A stretch of 64,000 bases of DNA from Flavobacteriales bacterium (lineage in GTDB: Bacteria; Bacteroidota; Bacteroidia; Flavobacteriales; Flavobacteriaceae). Below are positions 30,793 through 38,730 of the stretch, in pieces. Location of the stretch: positions 1-64,000 of the forward strand of contig JALWLE010000031.1 of the NCBI GenBank assembly GCA_026996605.1, read 5' to 3'. Within the stretch, counting starts at the first letter, position 1. Each line of letters begins with the position of its first letter. The notes beneath the pieces are model-generated. The model was not told the DNA's origin. It was given only the letters and a program-made list of their open reading frames with translations, and did not search any database. A program made the position numbers and the translations under genes.

Positions 30793-31221
30793 TTAAAATA
30801 ATTCGATTTCAAGTTGTAAATTCTGTTTTAGTTCAAATTTTGCATCTTTCCAAGTCGGAGGTCCCATGCGTATTTTGTTATTAGACAAACCCCAAGGCTC
30901 ATTCGGTATATAATTGTTAAAATCCAAGCGGTGATTGCCATTGAGATCCTGAAAACATAATATGGCATACGTGCCTTCCGGTAAATCTTCTATGTTTAAT
31001 GTGGTTTTTTGTGAAGGTAAAACCGTGTATTTTTTAAAGTTTTTTTTGTTGTTAAAATCCTTTTCCGATTGGTACAGCGCCACGTAAATGGGCTTATCCT
31101 TTTTTTGAATATTTTCAAATTTGATTTCCAAATTGAAAATTTGTTCCATAGCGGTTTGTGGTATGTCAAGATACATGAAGTAGCCGAAAGCTACTATAAT
31201 AGTGGTAAGTAGATCTTTCAT
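30793..31221 (-). CDS. DUF2141 family secreted protein
   Basis: A 142-residue protein with an N-terminal hydrophobic segment and the DUF2141 pattern: VALYQSEKDF, the LPEGTYAILCFQDLNGNHRLD motif (about residues 79-99), and PWGLSNN. The fold is a small beta-sandwich and the function is unknown. It lies 20 bases upstream of the kinase gene on the same strand and may be in its operon, giving a possible envelope input to the two-component system. Confidence 0.82.
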   Translation of the reverse strand: MKDLLTTIIVAFGYFMYLDIPQTAMEQIFNLEIKFENIQKKDKPIYVALYQSEKDFNNKKNFKKYTVLPSQKTTLNIEDLPEGTYAILCFQDLNGNHRLDFNNYIPNEPWGLSNNKIRMGPPTWKDAKFELKQNLQLEIELF

Positions 31222-31384
31222 TTTTATAAATTTTTATGATTAATACAGGGCAAAGATGCGGTAGTGAGTAGAAGCATGCAATTTTTTATTGCTGAACTGT
31301 CGATTTTGACGATTGAAGTGTTTTTTTAGCTTTTCATCTTTATTTTCTTGTATTTTTGAGTATTAATTTTTTTTAAGAAAATTC

Positions 31385-32533
31385 ATGAAACATAAAGTTC
31401 TATTTTTGCTTATTTTAGCGTTATATTCTATAAAAATAAGTTCGCAATCAAATTCGGATGAATTTAAAAAAACAGTAAAAATAAACGGACGTATTCAGTA
31501 TGATTACGAATTTTTAAAGCGTGATAAAACAGATAAATGGTTTAACGGCAACGAATTCAGGCGTGTGTATTTGTCGACTTCCGGCAGTTTGTCATCATAT
31601 TTTAAATATAAAGTTGAATTGGGCTATGCGCATGGTTTACCTATTTTTAAAGACCTATATATTAAGTATGAAAACAAACAAATAGGAAATTTTTATATGG
31701 GAAGTAAGCCCGAACCCACCGGTCTGGATATGATGACCAGTAGTAAATATATTCCTTTTTTTGAAAGAGCTATGTTGACCACCATGCAAAACGATCGGAA
31801 TGGTAGTGGGTTGCATTATGATAATTTTCATTTATTAAACGGTAGATTGTTCTTGCAGTTGGCATTGACCAACAACGGCAAAGCCGGTGAGGGTTTTAAA
31901 GATGCCAATTTGGAACTAGGTGAAAATTTTTCAGCAAGAATCGGTGTTTTGCCGTTGTTAAATAAAGATAAAAATGCTTTATGGCATATAGGCGTCAATT
32001 TTGCCAACCGACCTTATAAAGATTTGAAATTCAGACCTGAAAACCATATGGGAGAGAAATACCATTATGTTTTTCCGGATGCTAAAAACAGACAAACTAT
32101 CGGGTTTGAATTAGCCGGTGTTTACAGCTCATTTTCCGTGCAATCGGAATATAAAACATTGACGGTTACTAATGATATTTCAAAGAATTACAATGTCAGT
32201 AGCTTTTATGTCATGGGCAGTTATTTTTTAACCGGAGAACACCGACCCTATAAACACGGCGCTTTTACCAGAGTCAAACCTAATGTCGACGTTGAACATG
32301 GCGGTTGGGGTGCCTTTGAACTTTTAGTGCGTTTTTCTAAAATGCATTTTTCAAATGATGTCATCATTGCCAATCCGGATAATCCGGCAGAAGTTAACAA
32401 TTTGACTTTTGGATTTAATTGGTATCTGACATCGCATATTAAATTAATGTATAATTATACGCTTACCGATGATAAAAATCAAATACTAGGTAATTTGCAA
32501 GGAAATCTTATCCGTGTACAGTTAGATTTTTAA
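31385..32533 (+). CDS. OprO/OprP-type porin, copy 1
   Basis: A 382-residue outer-membrane beta-barrel with a signal peptide ending near ISSQ. It shows OprO/P features: VKINGRIQYDYEF at the start of the barrel, FRRVYLSTSG, a GSKPEPTGLDMMTSSKYI loop, HMGEKYHYVFP, GEHRPYKHGAF, and a terminal LDF. It is closely related to the next gene (shared VKINGRIQYDYEFLKRDK block). Such porins pass anions. A TATTTTTG box at 31351-31358 is a possible -7 element. Confidence 0.88.
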   Translation: MKHKVLFLLILALYSIKISSQSNSDEFKKTVKINGRIQYDYEFLKRDKTDKWFNGNEFRRVYLSTSGSLSSYFKYKVELGYAHGLPIFKDLYIKYENKQIGNFYMGSKPEPTGLDMMTSSKYIPFFERAMLTTMQNDRNGSGLHYDNFHLLNGRLFLQLALTNNGKAGEGFKDANLELGENFSARIGVLPLLNKDKNALWHIGVNFANRPYKDLKFRPENHMGEKYHYVFPDAKNRQTIGFELAGVYSSFSVQSEYKTLTVTNDISKNYNVSSFYVMGSYFLTGEHRPYKHGAFTRVKPNVDVEHGGWGAFELLVRFSKMHFSNDVIIANPDNPAEVNNLTFGFNWYLTSHIKLMYNYTLTDDKNQILGNLQGNLIRVQLDF

Positions 32534-32763
32534 ATATATTTGAGAGGTATTTATTTCACAATCATTTTTCATTATTTTTTCAAAGAACTTTTCAATATGA
32601 TTAATTCGTTGTGCTAGTAATCAGCAATAGCTATAAAAATTAATCTATTTGTTCAATCATATTTATCTTGATTTATTATATCGATTTAATAAGCTAAAGT
32701 CCGGTTATTTGCGTTTCATTATTAATGTTTTTATCTTATATTTCAATGAAATAACACGATAAA

Positions 32764-32777
32764 ATGACTTTTGTCAT
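32764..32777 (+). promoter_or_regulatory. Crp/Fnr-like dyad upstream of porin copy 2
   Basis: A perfect dyad ATGAC-TTTT-GTCAT (arms 5, spacer 4) in the 318-base gap between the porins. A TATTTTTG -7 element at 32819-32826 has no -33 partner; the dyad centre is roughly 59 bases before the implied start site, a usual place for an activator. The rest of the gap holds no gene that I can see. Confidence 0.45.
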
Positions 32778-32851
32778 AAAATCATAAAAATACGCCAAAA
32801 TACAAGAAAATTTTTTTATATTTTTGAATGCTAACTATAAAAACAATTACT

Positions 32852-34000
32852 ATGAAGTCAAAATTTCTTTTCTTATTTATTTTTATGATATATTTCGTAA
32901 AAATAAATGCACAATCAAGTTCGACGGAATTTAAAAAAACGGTTAAAATTAACGGTCGAATCCAGTATGATTACGAGTTTTTAAAACGGGATAAAGCCGA
33001 TGACTGGTTTAACGGTAACGAGTTTAGACGTTTACACTTGTCTGCAGCTGGTAAAATTGCACCGCAAATCAAGTACAAAATAGAAGCGAGTTTTGCGCAT
33101 GCTTCCATTGGTTTCAGAGATGTCTATATTAAATATGTTGCCGGCAAGTGGGGTAATTTTGCCGTTGGAAGTATGGCAGAACCTACAGGTTTAAATATGG
33201 CAACCAGTAGTAAGTATATTACCTTTTTTGAACGTTCCATGACCACTTCGTTACAAAACTTCAGATGGGGAAGCGGTTTACATTATGAAAACTTCGGTTT
33301 GCTTGACGGTAAACTAACTTTACAAATGGCATTGACCAATAATGGTGCTAACAGTCAGGGCTTTAAAGATGCGCACTTAGAAGATGGAAATAATTTTGTA
33401 GTACGTATGACGTCAGCGCCTATATATGACAAGGACAAATCTTTACTATTGCATTTGGGTATAAACTATGATAGTCGTCCGGAATCTGATCTCAAATTTA
33501 GACCCGAAAACCATATGGGTGAAAAATACCATTATACTTTTCCCGGCTCTGACAAACGCAACGATTTGGGATTTGAATTGGCAACTACTTACCAATCTTT
33601 TTCATTACAAGGCGAATACAAACAACAAGAGTTGTCTAATGACGTCGATAAAGATTATCAAGTATCAAGCTATTATATTATGGGCAGTTTCTTTTTAACG
33701 GGAGAGCATCGTCCGTATAAACATGCAGCATTTGGTCGTGTAAAACCTAAAAAAGAATTTGGTAAGGATGGTTATGGCGCTTTTGAGTTGGCAGTTCGTT
33801 TATCTAATCTTTCCGTATCGGATGATGTAGCTGATGTTAATCCCGGATTGCCTAAACAAGTTAATAATGTGAGCTTGGGGCTAAACTGGTATCTTACGTC
33901 ACATGCCAGAATAATGTACAATTATGTTGTAACGGATGATGATAATCAAAGCTTAGGTAACTTATCAGGACATTTGATTAGAATACAAATGGATTTTTAA
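32852..34000 (+). CDS. OprO/OprP-type porin, copy 2
   Basis: A 382-residue beta-barrel porin, the tandem paralogue of the previous gene: same length, same signal-peptide pattern ending in INAQ, the same opening VKINGRIQYDYEFLKRDK, GSMAEPTGLNMATSSKYI, HMGEKYHYTFP, GEHRPYKHAAF and terminal MDF. The start at MKSKFLFLF is chosen because it begins the signal peptide; an ATG 24 bases upstream is possible. It precedes the YeeE/YedE gene by 41 bases, so the pair may import a sulfur compound. Confidence 0.88.
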   Translation: MKSKFLFLFIFMIYFVKINAQSSSTEFKKTVKINGRIQYDYEFLKRDKADDWFNGNEFRRLHLSAAGKIAPQIKYKIEASFAHASIGFRDVYIKYVAGKWGNFAVGSMAEPTGLNMATSSKYITFFERSMTTSLQNFRWGSGLHYENFGLLDGKLTLQMALTNNGANSQGFKDAHLEDGNNFVVRMTSAPIYDKDKSLLLHLGINYDSRPESDLKFRPENHMGEKYHYTFPGSDKRNDLGFELATTYQSFSLQGEYKQQELSNDVDKDYQVSSYYIMGSFFLTGEHRPYKHAAFGRVKPKKEFGKDGYGAFELAVRLSNLSVSDDVADVNPGLPKQVNNVSLGLNWYLTSHARIMYNYVVTDDDNQSLGNLSGHLIRIQMDF

Positions 34001-34041
34001 ACAATAGAATTAAAATTAACTAATAATAAAAATAATCAACT

Positions 34042-35649
34042 ATGAATTTCAAAAAACTAATTACAAATCAATGGTCATATGTGTATGCCGGTGTATTATT
34101 CGGTGTAGCACAAATTATTTATATGATCGGTTTATGGATAAACAATGTATCACATGGTAAAACACCCCATCTCAAACCGATAACCGTTACAACGGATTTG
34201 GGTAAAATGTTTCGTGGGATGGAGGTCTTTTTCAATAATCTTTTCGGTTTTAAATCGGAATTGTACGGTAAATATTCCACTACTGTTGTGGATGGAGTAG
34301 AAAAAGTTTTACCTGCAACCGGTGGCGCATTTGTACCCGGTATCGGTTGGCCTATCGTTGGTATGATTATCGGTGGGTACTTGGTTGCTAAAATGGAACG
34401 CGAAAGCCGTTCTTGGGCTTATTATAGTAAAAAATTGTTATTCGTATCATTTATAGGTGGCGTTTTATTTAGTTATGGAACCCGTTTGGCAGGTGGTTGT
34501 ACATTGAACCATTTGATGGGTGGTTTACCTATGATGAATATTCATTCACTTGTGACAGTTGTGTTTATGGCAATAGGAGGCGCTTTAGGCTTTTTTGTTA
34601 TGGGAAAACTCAAATTGGCAAACTATTTTAAACATCAAGAAACCTTGTCTTATGTCAAAAATGCCGATAAAGGTGAGCGACCTACCTATAAACCCGGCTA
34701 TAAACCAATGAAAAATCCATACTATATAGCCGGATTAATTTTTGCATTGATATTTATTTTTGTGGCTATTTATAACGGTTTCTTTAATGGTGAAAGCATG
34801 CAGCATTTGAAAGGTGAATCCTTAATACCCTTCAATAAATCAGTAGACCATAAAGGCATGGCATATGTACTTATCACTTTGATCGCCGGAATTATCGGTG
34901 GTATTGCTTTGGCAAAATCCGGTTTTGGAACCGAATGTTCATTGGTTGCTTTGGAAACCGGAAAGGATATGACAAAAAATGATAAAAAATATGCATTCTT
35001 GGGCGTTCCTAAAATTACAAGAACTTTAATGCGTAGTTATGCTCCATTTATTGGTTTGGCTACGCACTGGGTTGTCATGTTGGGATTTATCATCATAGCT
35101 TGGGTGTTTTTAGGTGCTGAACCGGCTTTTGCGGGTAAAGTCAAATATTCGTTAACCGCAGGTAGTTTAATCGGGGGTATATTATTAGGTATGGGTGCCG
35201 TTTTATTGATTGGTTGTGAAATCCGTTCTTATATGCGTTTGGGGATGGGCTACTTGAATACTATGATAGGTTTTATGGGATTTGCAATCGGTTACTTGCC
35301 TTTTACTTTATTTTACAAAGAACACAAACACTTTTTGAGTAGTACTGTTATTGCAGGTAAAAACGGTTCATGGACTGATAAATATAAAGTATATGAATTA
35401 TTTACAGATAATATTACAGGACAGCAGATTATCTTGTTTATTTGGTGGTTGATTATTTTATTCTTGCTATTCTATTTTATCAAACAAGGTATAAAAAACA
35501 CCGGCTTGAGAAAAGTTACTTTGATACACCAGAGTACTGAAGAAGCACAAGAATACATTGAGAGCGAAGCGGCAAAAAATAATGGAGTGGTCAATGGTGT
35601 TCCTGCTCCAATGCCTGTGCCGCCTGAAGCTTATCCGGATGATAATTAG
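34042..35649 (+). CDS. YeeE/YedE family sulfur (thiosulfate) transporter
   Basis: A 535-residue inner-membrane protein with two sulfur-transport repeats and about a dozen helices. Three conserved cysteines fit the YeeE thiosulfate-relay mechanism: GGCTLNHLMGG near residue 153, FGTECSLVA near residue 297, and IGCEIRSYMRLG near residue 393. Characterised YeeE proteins take up thiosulfate with a TusA-like partner, which is not encoded next to this gene. The C-terminal tail is acidic and proline-rich. The substrate is inferred. Confidence 0.87.
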   Translation: MNFKKLITNQWSYVYAGVLFGVAQIIYMIGLWINNVSHGKTPHLKPITVTTDLGKMFRGMEVFFNNLFGFKSELYGKYSTTVVDGVEKVLPATGGAFVPGIGWPIVGMIIGGYLVAKMERESRSWAYYSKKLLFVSFIGGVLFSYGTRLAGGCTLNHLMGGLPMMNIHSLVTVVFMAIGGALGFFVMGKLKLANYFKHQETLSYVKNADKGERPTYKPGYKPMKNPYYIAGLIFALIFIFVAIYNGFFNGESMQHLKGESLIPFNKSVDHKGMAYVLITLIAGIIGGIALAKSGFGTECSLVALETGKDMTKNDKKYAFLGVPKITRTLMRSYAPFIGLATHWVVMLGFIIIAWVFLGAEPAFAGKVKYSLTAGSLIGGILLGMGAVLLIGCEIRSYMRLGMGYLNTMIGFMGFAIGYLPFTLFYKEHKHFLSSTVIAGKNGSWTDKYKVYELFTDNITGQQIILFIWWLIILFLLFYFIKQGIKNTGLRKVTLIHQSTEEAQEYIESEAAKNNGVVNGVPAPMPVPPEAYPDDN

Positions 35650-35733
35650 CGTGTCAAATCATTTGGTTCATTGCAGTTAGCAATAAATTGCAAAAACCAG
35701 TTAGAAAAGATATAATCACAAGCTATATTTTTC

Positions 35734-35745
35734 TGATTTACATCA
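35734..35745 (+). promoter_or_regulatory. Fnr-like box upstream of yeiH
   Basis: TGAT-TTAC-ATCA matches the core TGATnnnnATCA of an Fnr site. A TACATTTG -7 element at 35767-35774 lacks a -33 TTTG. The box centre is about 41 bases before the implied start site, the class II activator position, so activator-dependent transcription is plausible. Confidence 0.5.
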
Positions 35746-35752
35746 TAAAATT

Positions 35753-35803
35753 AAGCGGTTTTAATGTACATTTGTATAAAATTACATTTTAACCGCTTTT
35801 TTT
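35753..35803 (+). terminator. Terminator hairpin abutting the yeiH start codon
   Basis: Outer arms AAGCGGTT / AACCGCTT and inner arms AATGTA / TACATT, separated by a 2x2 mismatch, followed by a T-run that ends at the ATG. It would stop transcripts from the porin-yeeE unit. The candidate yeiH promoter element TACATTTG begins in the inner arm and runs into the loop. Confidence 0.65.
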
Positions 35804-36793
35804 ATGAGATTGATTAAAGTTTTGTTTCCCGGACTTTTATCCACCTTATTGCTGGCTTTGCTTGCCTTTTGGCTGTCCGGTTTTTTACCGGTTGGGGCTG
35901 TGGTCATCGGTATTAGCTTAGGGATAATATTTAGCAATGTAATTGGCGTTAAAGAAACTTGGCTGCCGGGTATTCAATTTGCCGAAAAACAAATTTTAGC
36001 ATGGGCAATTATTTTTATGGGCGTTAAATTAGACTTTAATATCGTTAAAGAGCTGGGATTCAAAGCGATATTAATTATCATTGCTGCTATTGTTTTTACG
36101 ATAGGTATTTCACAAATTTTGGGTCGCTTATTGCATATAAACCGGCGTTTGGCTTTGTTGTTGGGTATTGGTAACGGGGTTTGTGGCAGTTCAGCGATTG
36201 CTGCGACTGAAAAAATTATAGGCGCCGATAAACATGAAGTCGGTATTTCGGTAACGGTGGTCAATTTTTTGGGGGTTATCGGGATGTTTTTATTGCCTTT
36301 GATTGCGAAATTTATGTTGGCTTTCAACGATTTACAATCCGGTTTTCTCATAGGGAATACCTTACAAGCTGTAGGGCAAGTGGTTGCAGCCGGTTTTTCA
36401 ATCAACGAAACCGCAGGGCATACCGCGACCATTGTCAAAATGATGCGGATACTCATGCTGACGCCTATTGTATTGACTTTGCTCTTTTATTTTCATCAAA
36501 AAAGTAAAAAAGTAGTTACAGTAGATAAAAAACAGGGCTTGCCATATTTTATAATAGGTTTTATTTTAATGTCTTTAATTCCGTCTTTTCATTTATTGAA
36601 CCACGAAATAATTACAATTTTGGGTAAATTGAGTCATTATTTATTGTTGATAGCTATGGTTGCCATTGGTTTAAAAATCAGTTTTAAACATATTATCAAG
36701 CAAGGTGGCAAAGCCTTATTAGCCGGTAGTTTGATATTTTTGTTTCAGATTTTGTTTAGTGTTTTGATGATTGTTTTGTTTGTACATAAATAA
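35804..36793 (+). CDS. YeiH family putative sulfate exporter
   Basis: A 329-residue protein with about ten membrane helices, matching the UPF0324/YeiH family. Conserved features are FMGVKLDFNIV, the GNGVCGSSAIAATEKIIGAD motif (about residues 121-140), a VNFLGVIGMFLLPLI helix and the GLKISFKHII segment. The family is annotated as sulfate or organosulfur exporters from gene context; transport has rarely been tested. It follows the YeeE transporter and fits a sulfur-handling locus. Confidence 0.9.
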   Translation: MRLIKVLFPGLLSTLLLALLAFWLSGFLPVGAVVIGISLGIIFSNVIGVKETWLPGIQFAEKQILAWAIIFMGVKLDFNIVKELGFKAILIIIAAIVFTIGISQILGRLLHINRRLALLLGIGNGVCGSSAIAATEKIIGADKHEVGISVTVVNFLGVIGMFLLPLIAKFMLAFNDLQSGFLIGNTLQAVGQVVAAGFSINETAGHTATIVKMMRILMLTPIVLTLLFYFHQKSKKVVTVDKKQGLPYFIIGFILMSLIPSFHLLNHEIITILGKLSHYLLLIAMVAIGLKISFKHIIKQGGKALLAGSLIFLFQILFSVLMIVLFVHK

Positions 36794-36813
36794 TTTTTAT
36801 AATTAATATCGGT

Positions 36814-37055
36814 ATGGATTCAAATTAACTTTAAAATTAAACCGAAGTGTTATTGAAAAGGCAAAACAATACGCAAGAGAACACAATATCAGTCTTTCAC
36901 GATTGATAGAAAACTATTTAACGGCAATTACCAAAAATGTTGAAAATGCCGATGAAATTAGCCCGCTTGTTAAGAGTTTGACCGGTGTGGTTCAATTGAA
37001 TGATAAGGATTATAAAAAAGATTATATCGACTTTTTGAATCAAAAATATTCATAG
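36814..37055 (+). pseudogene. DUF6364-like antitoxin gene with a frameshift at codon 4
   Basis: From TTAACTTTAAAA onward the frame encodes an antitoxin-like protein: KLTLKLNRSVIEKAKQYARE, then ISLSRLIENYL, ISPLVKSLTGVV and a C-terminal YKKDYIDFLNQKYS. This is the pattern of VapB-like DUF6364 antitoxins with an N-terminal ribbon-helix-helix. The only ATG (36814) is one base out of frame and reads ATG GAT TCA AAT TAA. One extra A in the AAA run at 36822-36824 would restore M-D-S-K-L-T-L-K. No ATG, GTG or TTG start exists in the correct frame near the N terminus. Its TAG shares a base with the GTG start of the toxin. It may be a true mutation or a sequencing error. Confidence 0.7.
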
Positions 37056-37528
37056 TGGACCGCATTTTAGTTGATACCAATATTGTTTTAGACTTGCTTG
37101 GAAAACGTTTGAATTTTTATCGGGAAGCACAGGAGTTATTTACATTGTCCGATAAAAAACAAGTTAAACTATATATTTCAGCTCTTACATTTGCCGATAC
37201 GTATTATACTCTCTCACAACAAATGAAAAAGCATAATGTGAGAAAAATATTGAGAAAGTTTAAAGTTTTGGTGGATATTTTACCTGTGGATGACAAAGTA
37301 ATTGAATTAGCTTTGGAATCTGATTTTAAAGGTTTTGAAGATGCCATTCAATATTATACTGCTATAGAAAATAATATCAGCATCATAGTAACCCGGAACC
37401 TAAAAGATTTTAAACCTGCAAAAATATCCGTATTTACGGCAAAGCAGTATGTTAAATCAAAAAAACAACTAAAATTTAAAATCAAATTCCAAACGCATTC
37501 TGGTGGCTTCAAACAATCCGTTTTGTGA
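37055..37528 (+). CDS. PIN-domain toxin (VapC-like ribonuclease)
   Basis: A 157-residue PIN nuclease starting at GTG that overlaps the antitoxin stop by one base. Acidic residues expected for the metal site are present: Asp7 (VDTNIVLD), Asp48 (FADTYY, often Glu in relatives), Asp96 (GFEDAIQY) and Asp118 (TRNLKDF). The domain normally ends soon after VFTAKQYV; here about 20 basic and polar residues follow. The last 60 bases are antisense to the end of the convergent porin gene. It probably cleaves RNA when free of antitoxin. Confidence 0.88.
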   Translation: MDRILVDTNIVLDLLGKRLNFYREAQELFTLSDKKQVKLYISALTFADTYYTLSQQMKKHNVRKILRKFKVLVDILPVDDKVIELALESDFKGFEDAIQYYTAIENNISIIVTRNLKDFKPAKISVFTAKQYVKSKKQLKFKIKFQTHSGGFKQSVL

Positions 37529-38548
37529 AGAAAAGTATTGAATCTGTTTGGCATACCAGACATTAAAAATGACTGAAAAATTGCGGTTTATCTTATAGGA
37601 AAAACGGGAATTTATTCCTTTAAAATTACTGCCAAATTGAGAATCATCAGTAGTAGGTAAAAGCCAATTATCTTGCGACAAAAAATCTATGACGGCATAT
37701 TTTTCGATATAGGCATACATAAGTTTTAGCATAAATTTGCGATAATACCAACCCAATCCAAGGTCAAATCCGCTTTTTTGATTTTGCAAATTTACATCTA
37801 CCTGATTTTCATAAGTGCTAAAATTATGGTAATAATCAGCATAAAAAATATAGTCATATAAAAATTTGTAGTGAAACATTACGGCAAAAATATTATAATC
37901 AAAAGTTTTTGATATATTGCCGTAAAAATAAGTCGGGCTTAAAATCAAATGATGTCGATTAATACTGAAAATTGTTTGTAGCTGAACAAAGGATAAAAAA
38001 TTTTGTTGGTCAAAAGTGGTAGCAATTTTTGTGTTGTTATAAGGATTGCTGTTAATAAAGAAATAACCGGTATTAATTTTAAATTCAGGCACATAATCGC
38101 CATAAAAATGCAGTTTTTTACCAATGCCAATACCTTCGGGTTTGATATCGTTATCCCATAATATTTCGTTGGTTTTCCATAGATTAATACTGTTTTTGCC
38201 TATCCAAGCAGTCCACCCACTATGTTTATATTTGATATAGGCTTTATCCAATAAGATAGATTTTCGACTATAGCCATTACCTAAATATACATATGGCGAA
38301 TTGGGGTGGGCAGTATTTCCGGTTGACACTCTGCCGCTAAAAGTAAAATTATCATACAAGTATTTGAAACCGAAATTCATTTTCAGCAAGAGTCTGTCAT
38401 AACCGGCTTGGGTACTGTTGTCAGCTAACCGGATATTTCTGTTCAGTTCAGGACCTGTTGATATATGTCCAAATATTTTTAAATTGTTTTGTGAATAGCC
38501 TGCTTGTAAGATTGTAATCAACAACAATGATAAGAAAATATTTTTCAT
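37469..38548 (-). CDS. Putative porin (Porin_5-like beta-barrel)
   Basis: A 359-residue outer-membrane barrel with a signal peptide ending near GYSQ and a terminal DFKF. It shares blocks with the porin at 51827-52918: LLDKAYIKYKHSGW, WIGKNSINLWKTNEILWDND, KPEGIGIGKK, and YAYIEKYAVIDFLSQDNW. It is therefore a paralogue of the porin paired with the multihaem cytochrome, but has no cytochrome beside it. The substrate is unknown. Its 3' end overlaps the PIN toxin gene. Confidence 0.82.
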   Translation of the reverse strand: MKNIFLSLLLITILQAGYSQNNLKIFGHISTGPELNRNIRLADNSTQAGYDRLLLKMNFGFKYLYDNFTFSGRVSTGNTAHPNSPYVYLGNGYSRKSILLDKAYIKYKHSGWTAWIGKNSINLWKTNEILWDNDIKPEGIGIGKKLHFYGDYVPEFKINTGYFFINSNPYNNTKIATTFDQQNFLSFVQLQTIFSINRHHLILSPTYFYGNISKTFDYNIFAVMFHYKFLYDYIFYADYYHNFSTYENQVDVNLQNQKSGFDLGLGWYYRKFMLKLMYAYIEKYAVIDFLSQDNWLLPTTDDSQFGSNFKGINSRFSYKINRNFSVIFNVWYAKQIQYFSSQNGLFEATRMRLEFDFKF

Positions 38549-38634
38549 AAAATCAGTGATTTATGCAAATATAGGAATTTTAGAATTTCCGGATAATAAA
38601 AAATTAATGAGATGAAAGGGATTGATTATTAGTA

Positions 38635-38674
38635 AAATAAAAAGACCTGAAAGGTTTTGGAAACCTATCAGGTC
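38635..38674 (-). terminator. Terminator of htpG
   Basis: On the minus strand, GACCTGATAGGTTT pairs with AAACCTTTCAGGTC with a mismatch, followed by TTTTTATTTT. It lies just downstream of htpG. Confidence 0.75.
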
Positions 38675-38730
38675 GGGTATAGGTTCAATTTATTTAACCA
38701 TTTAATCAAATCATCGGACACCCGACATTA

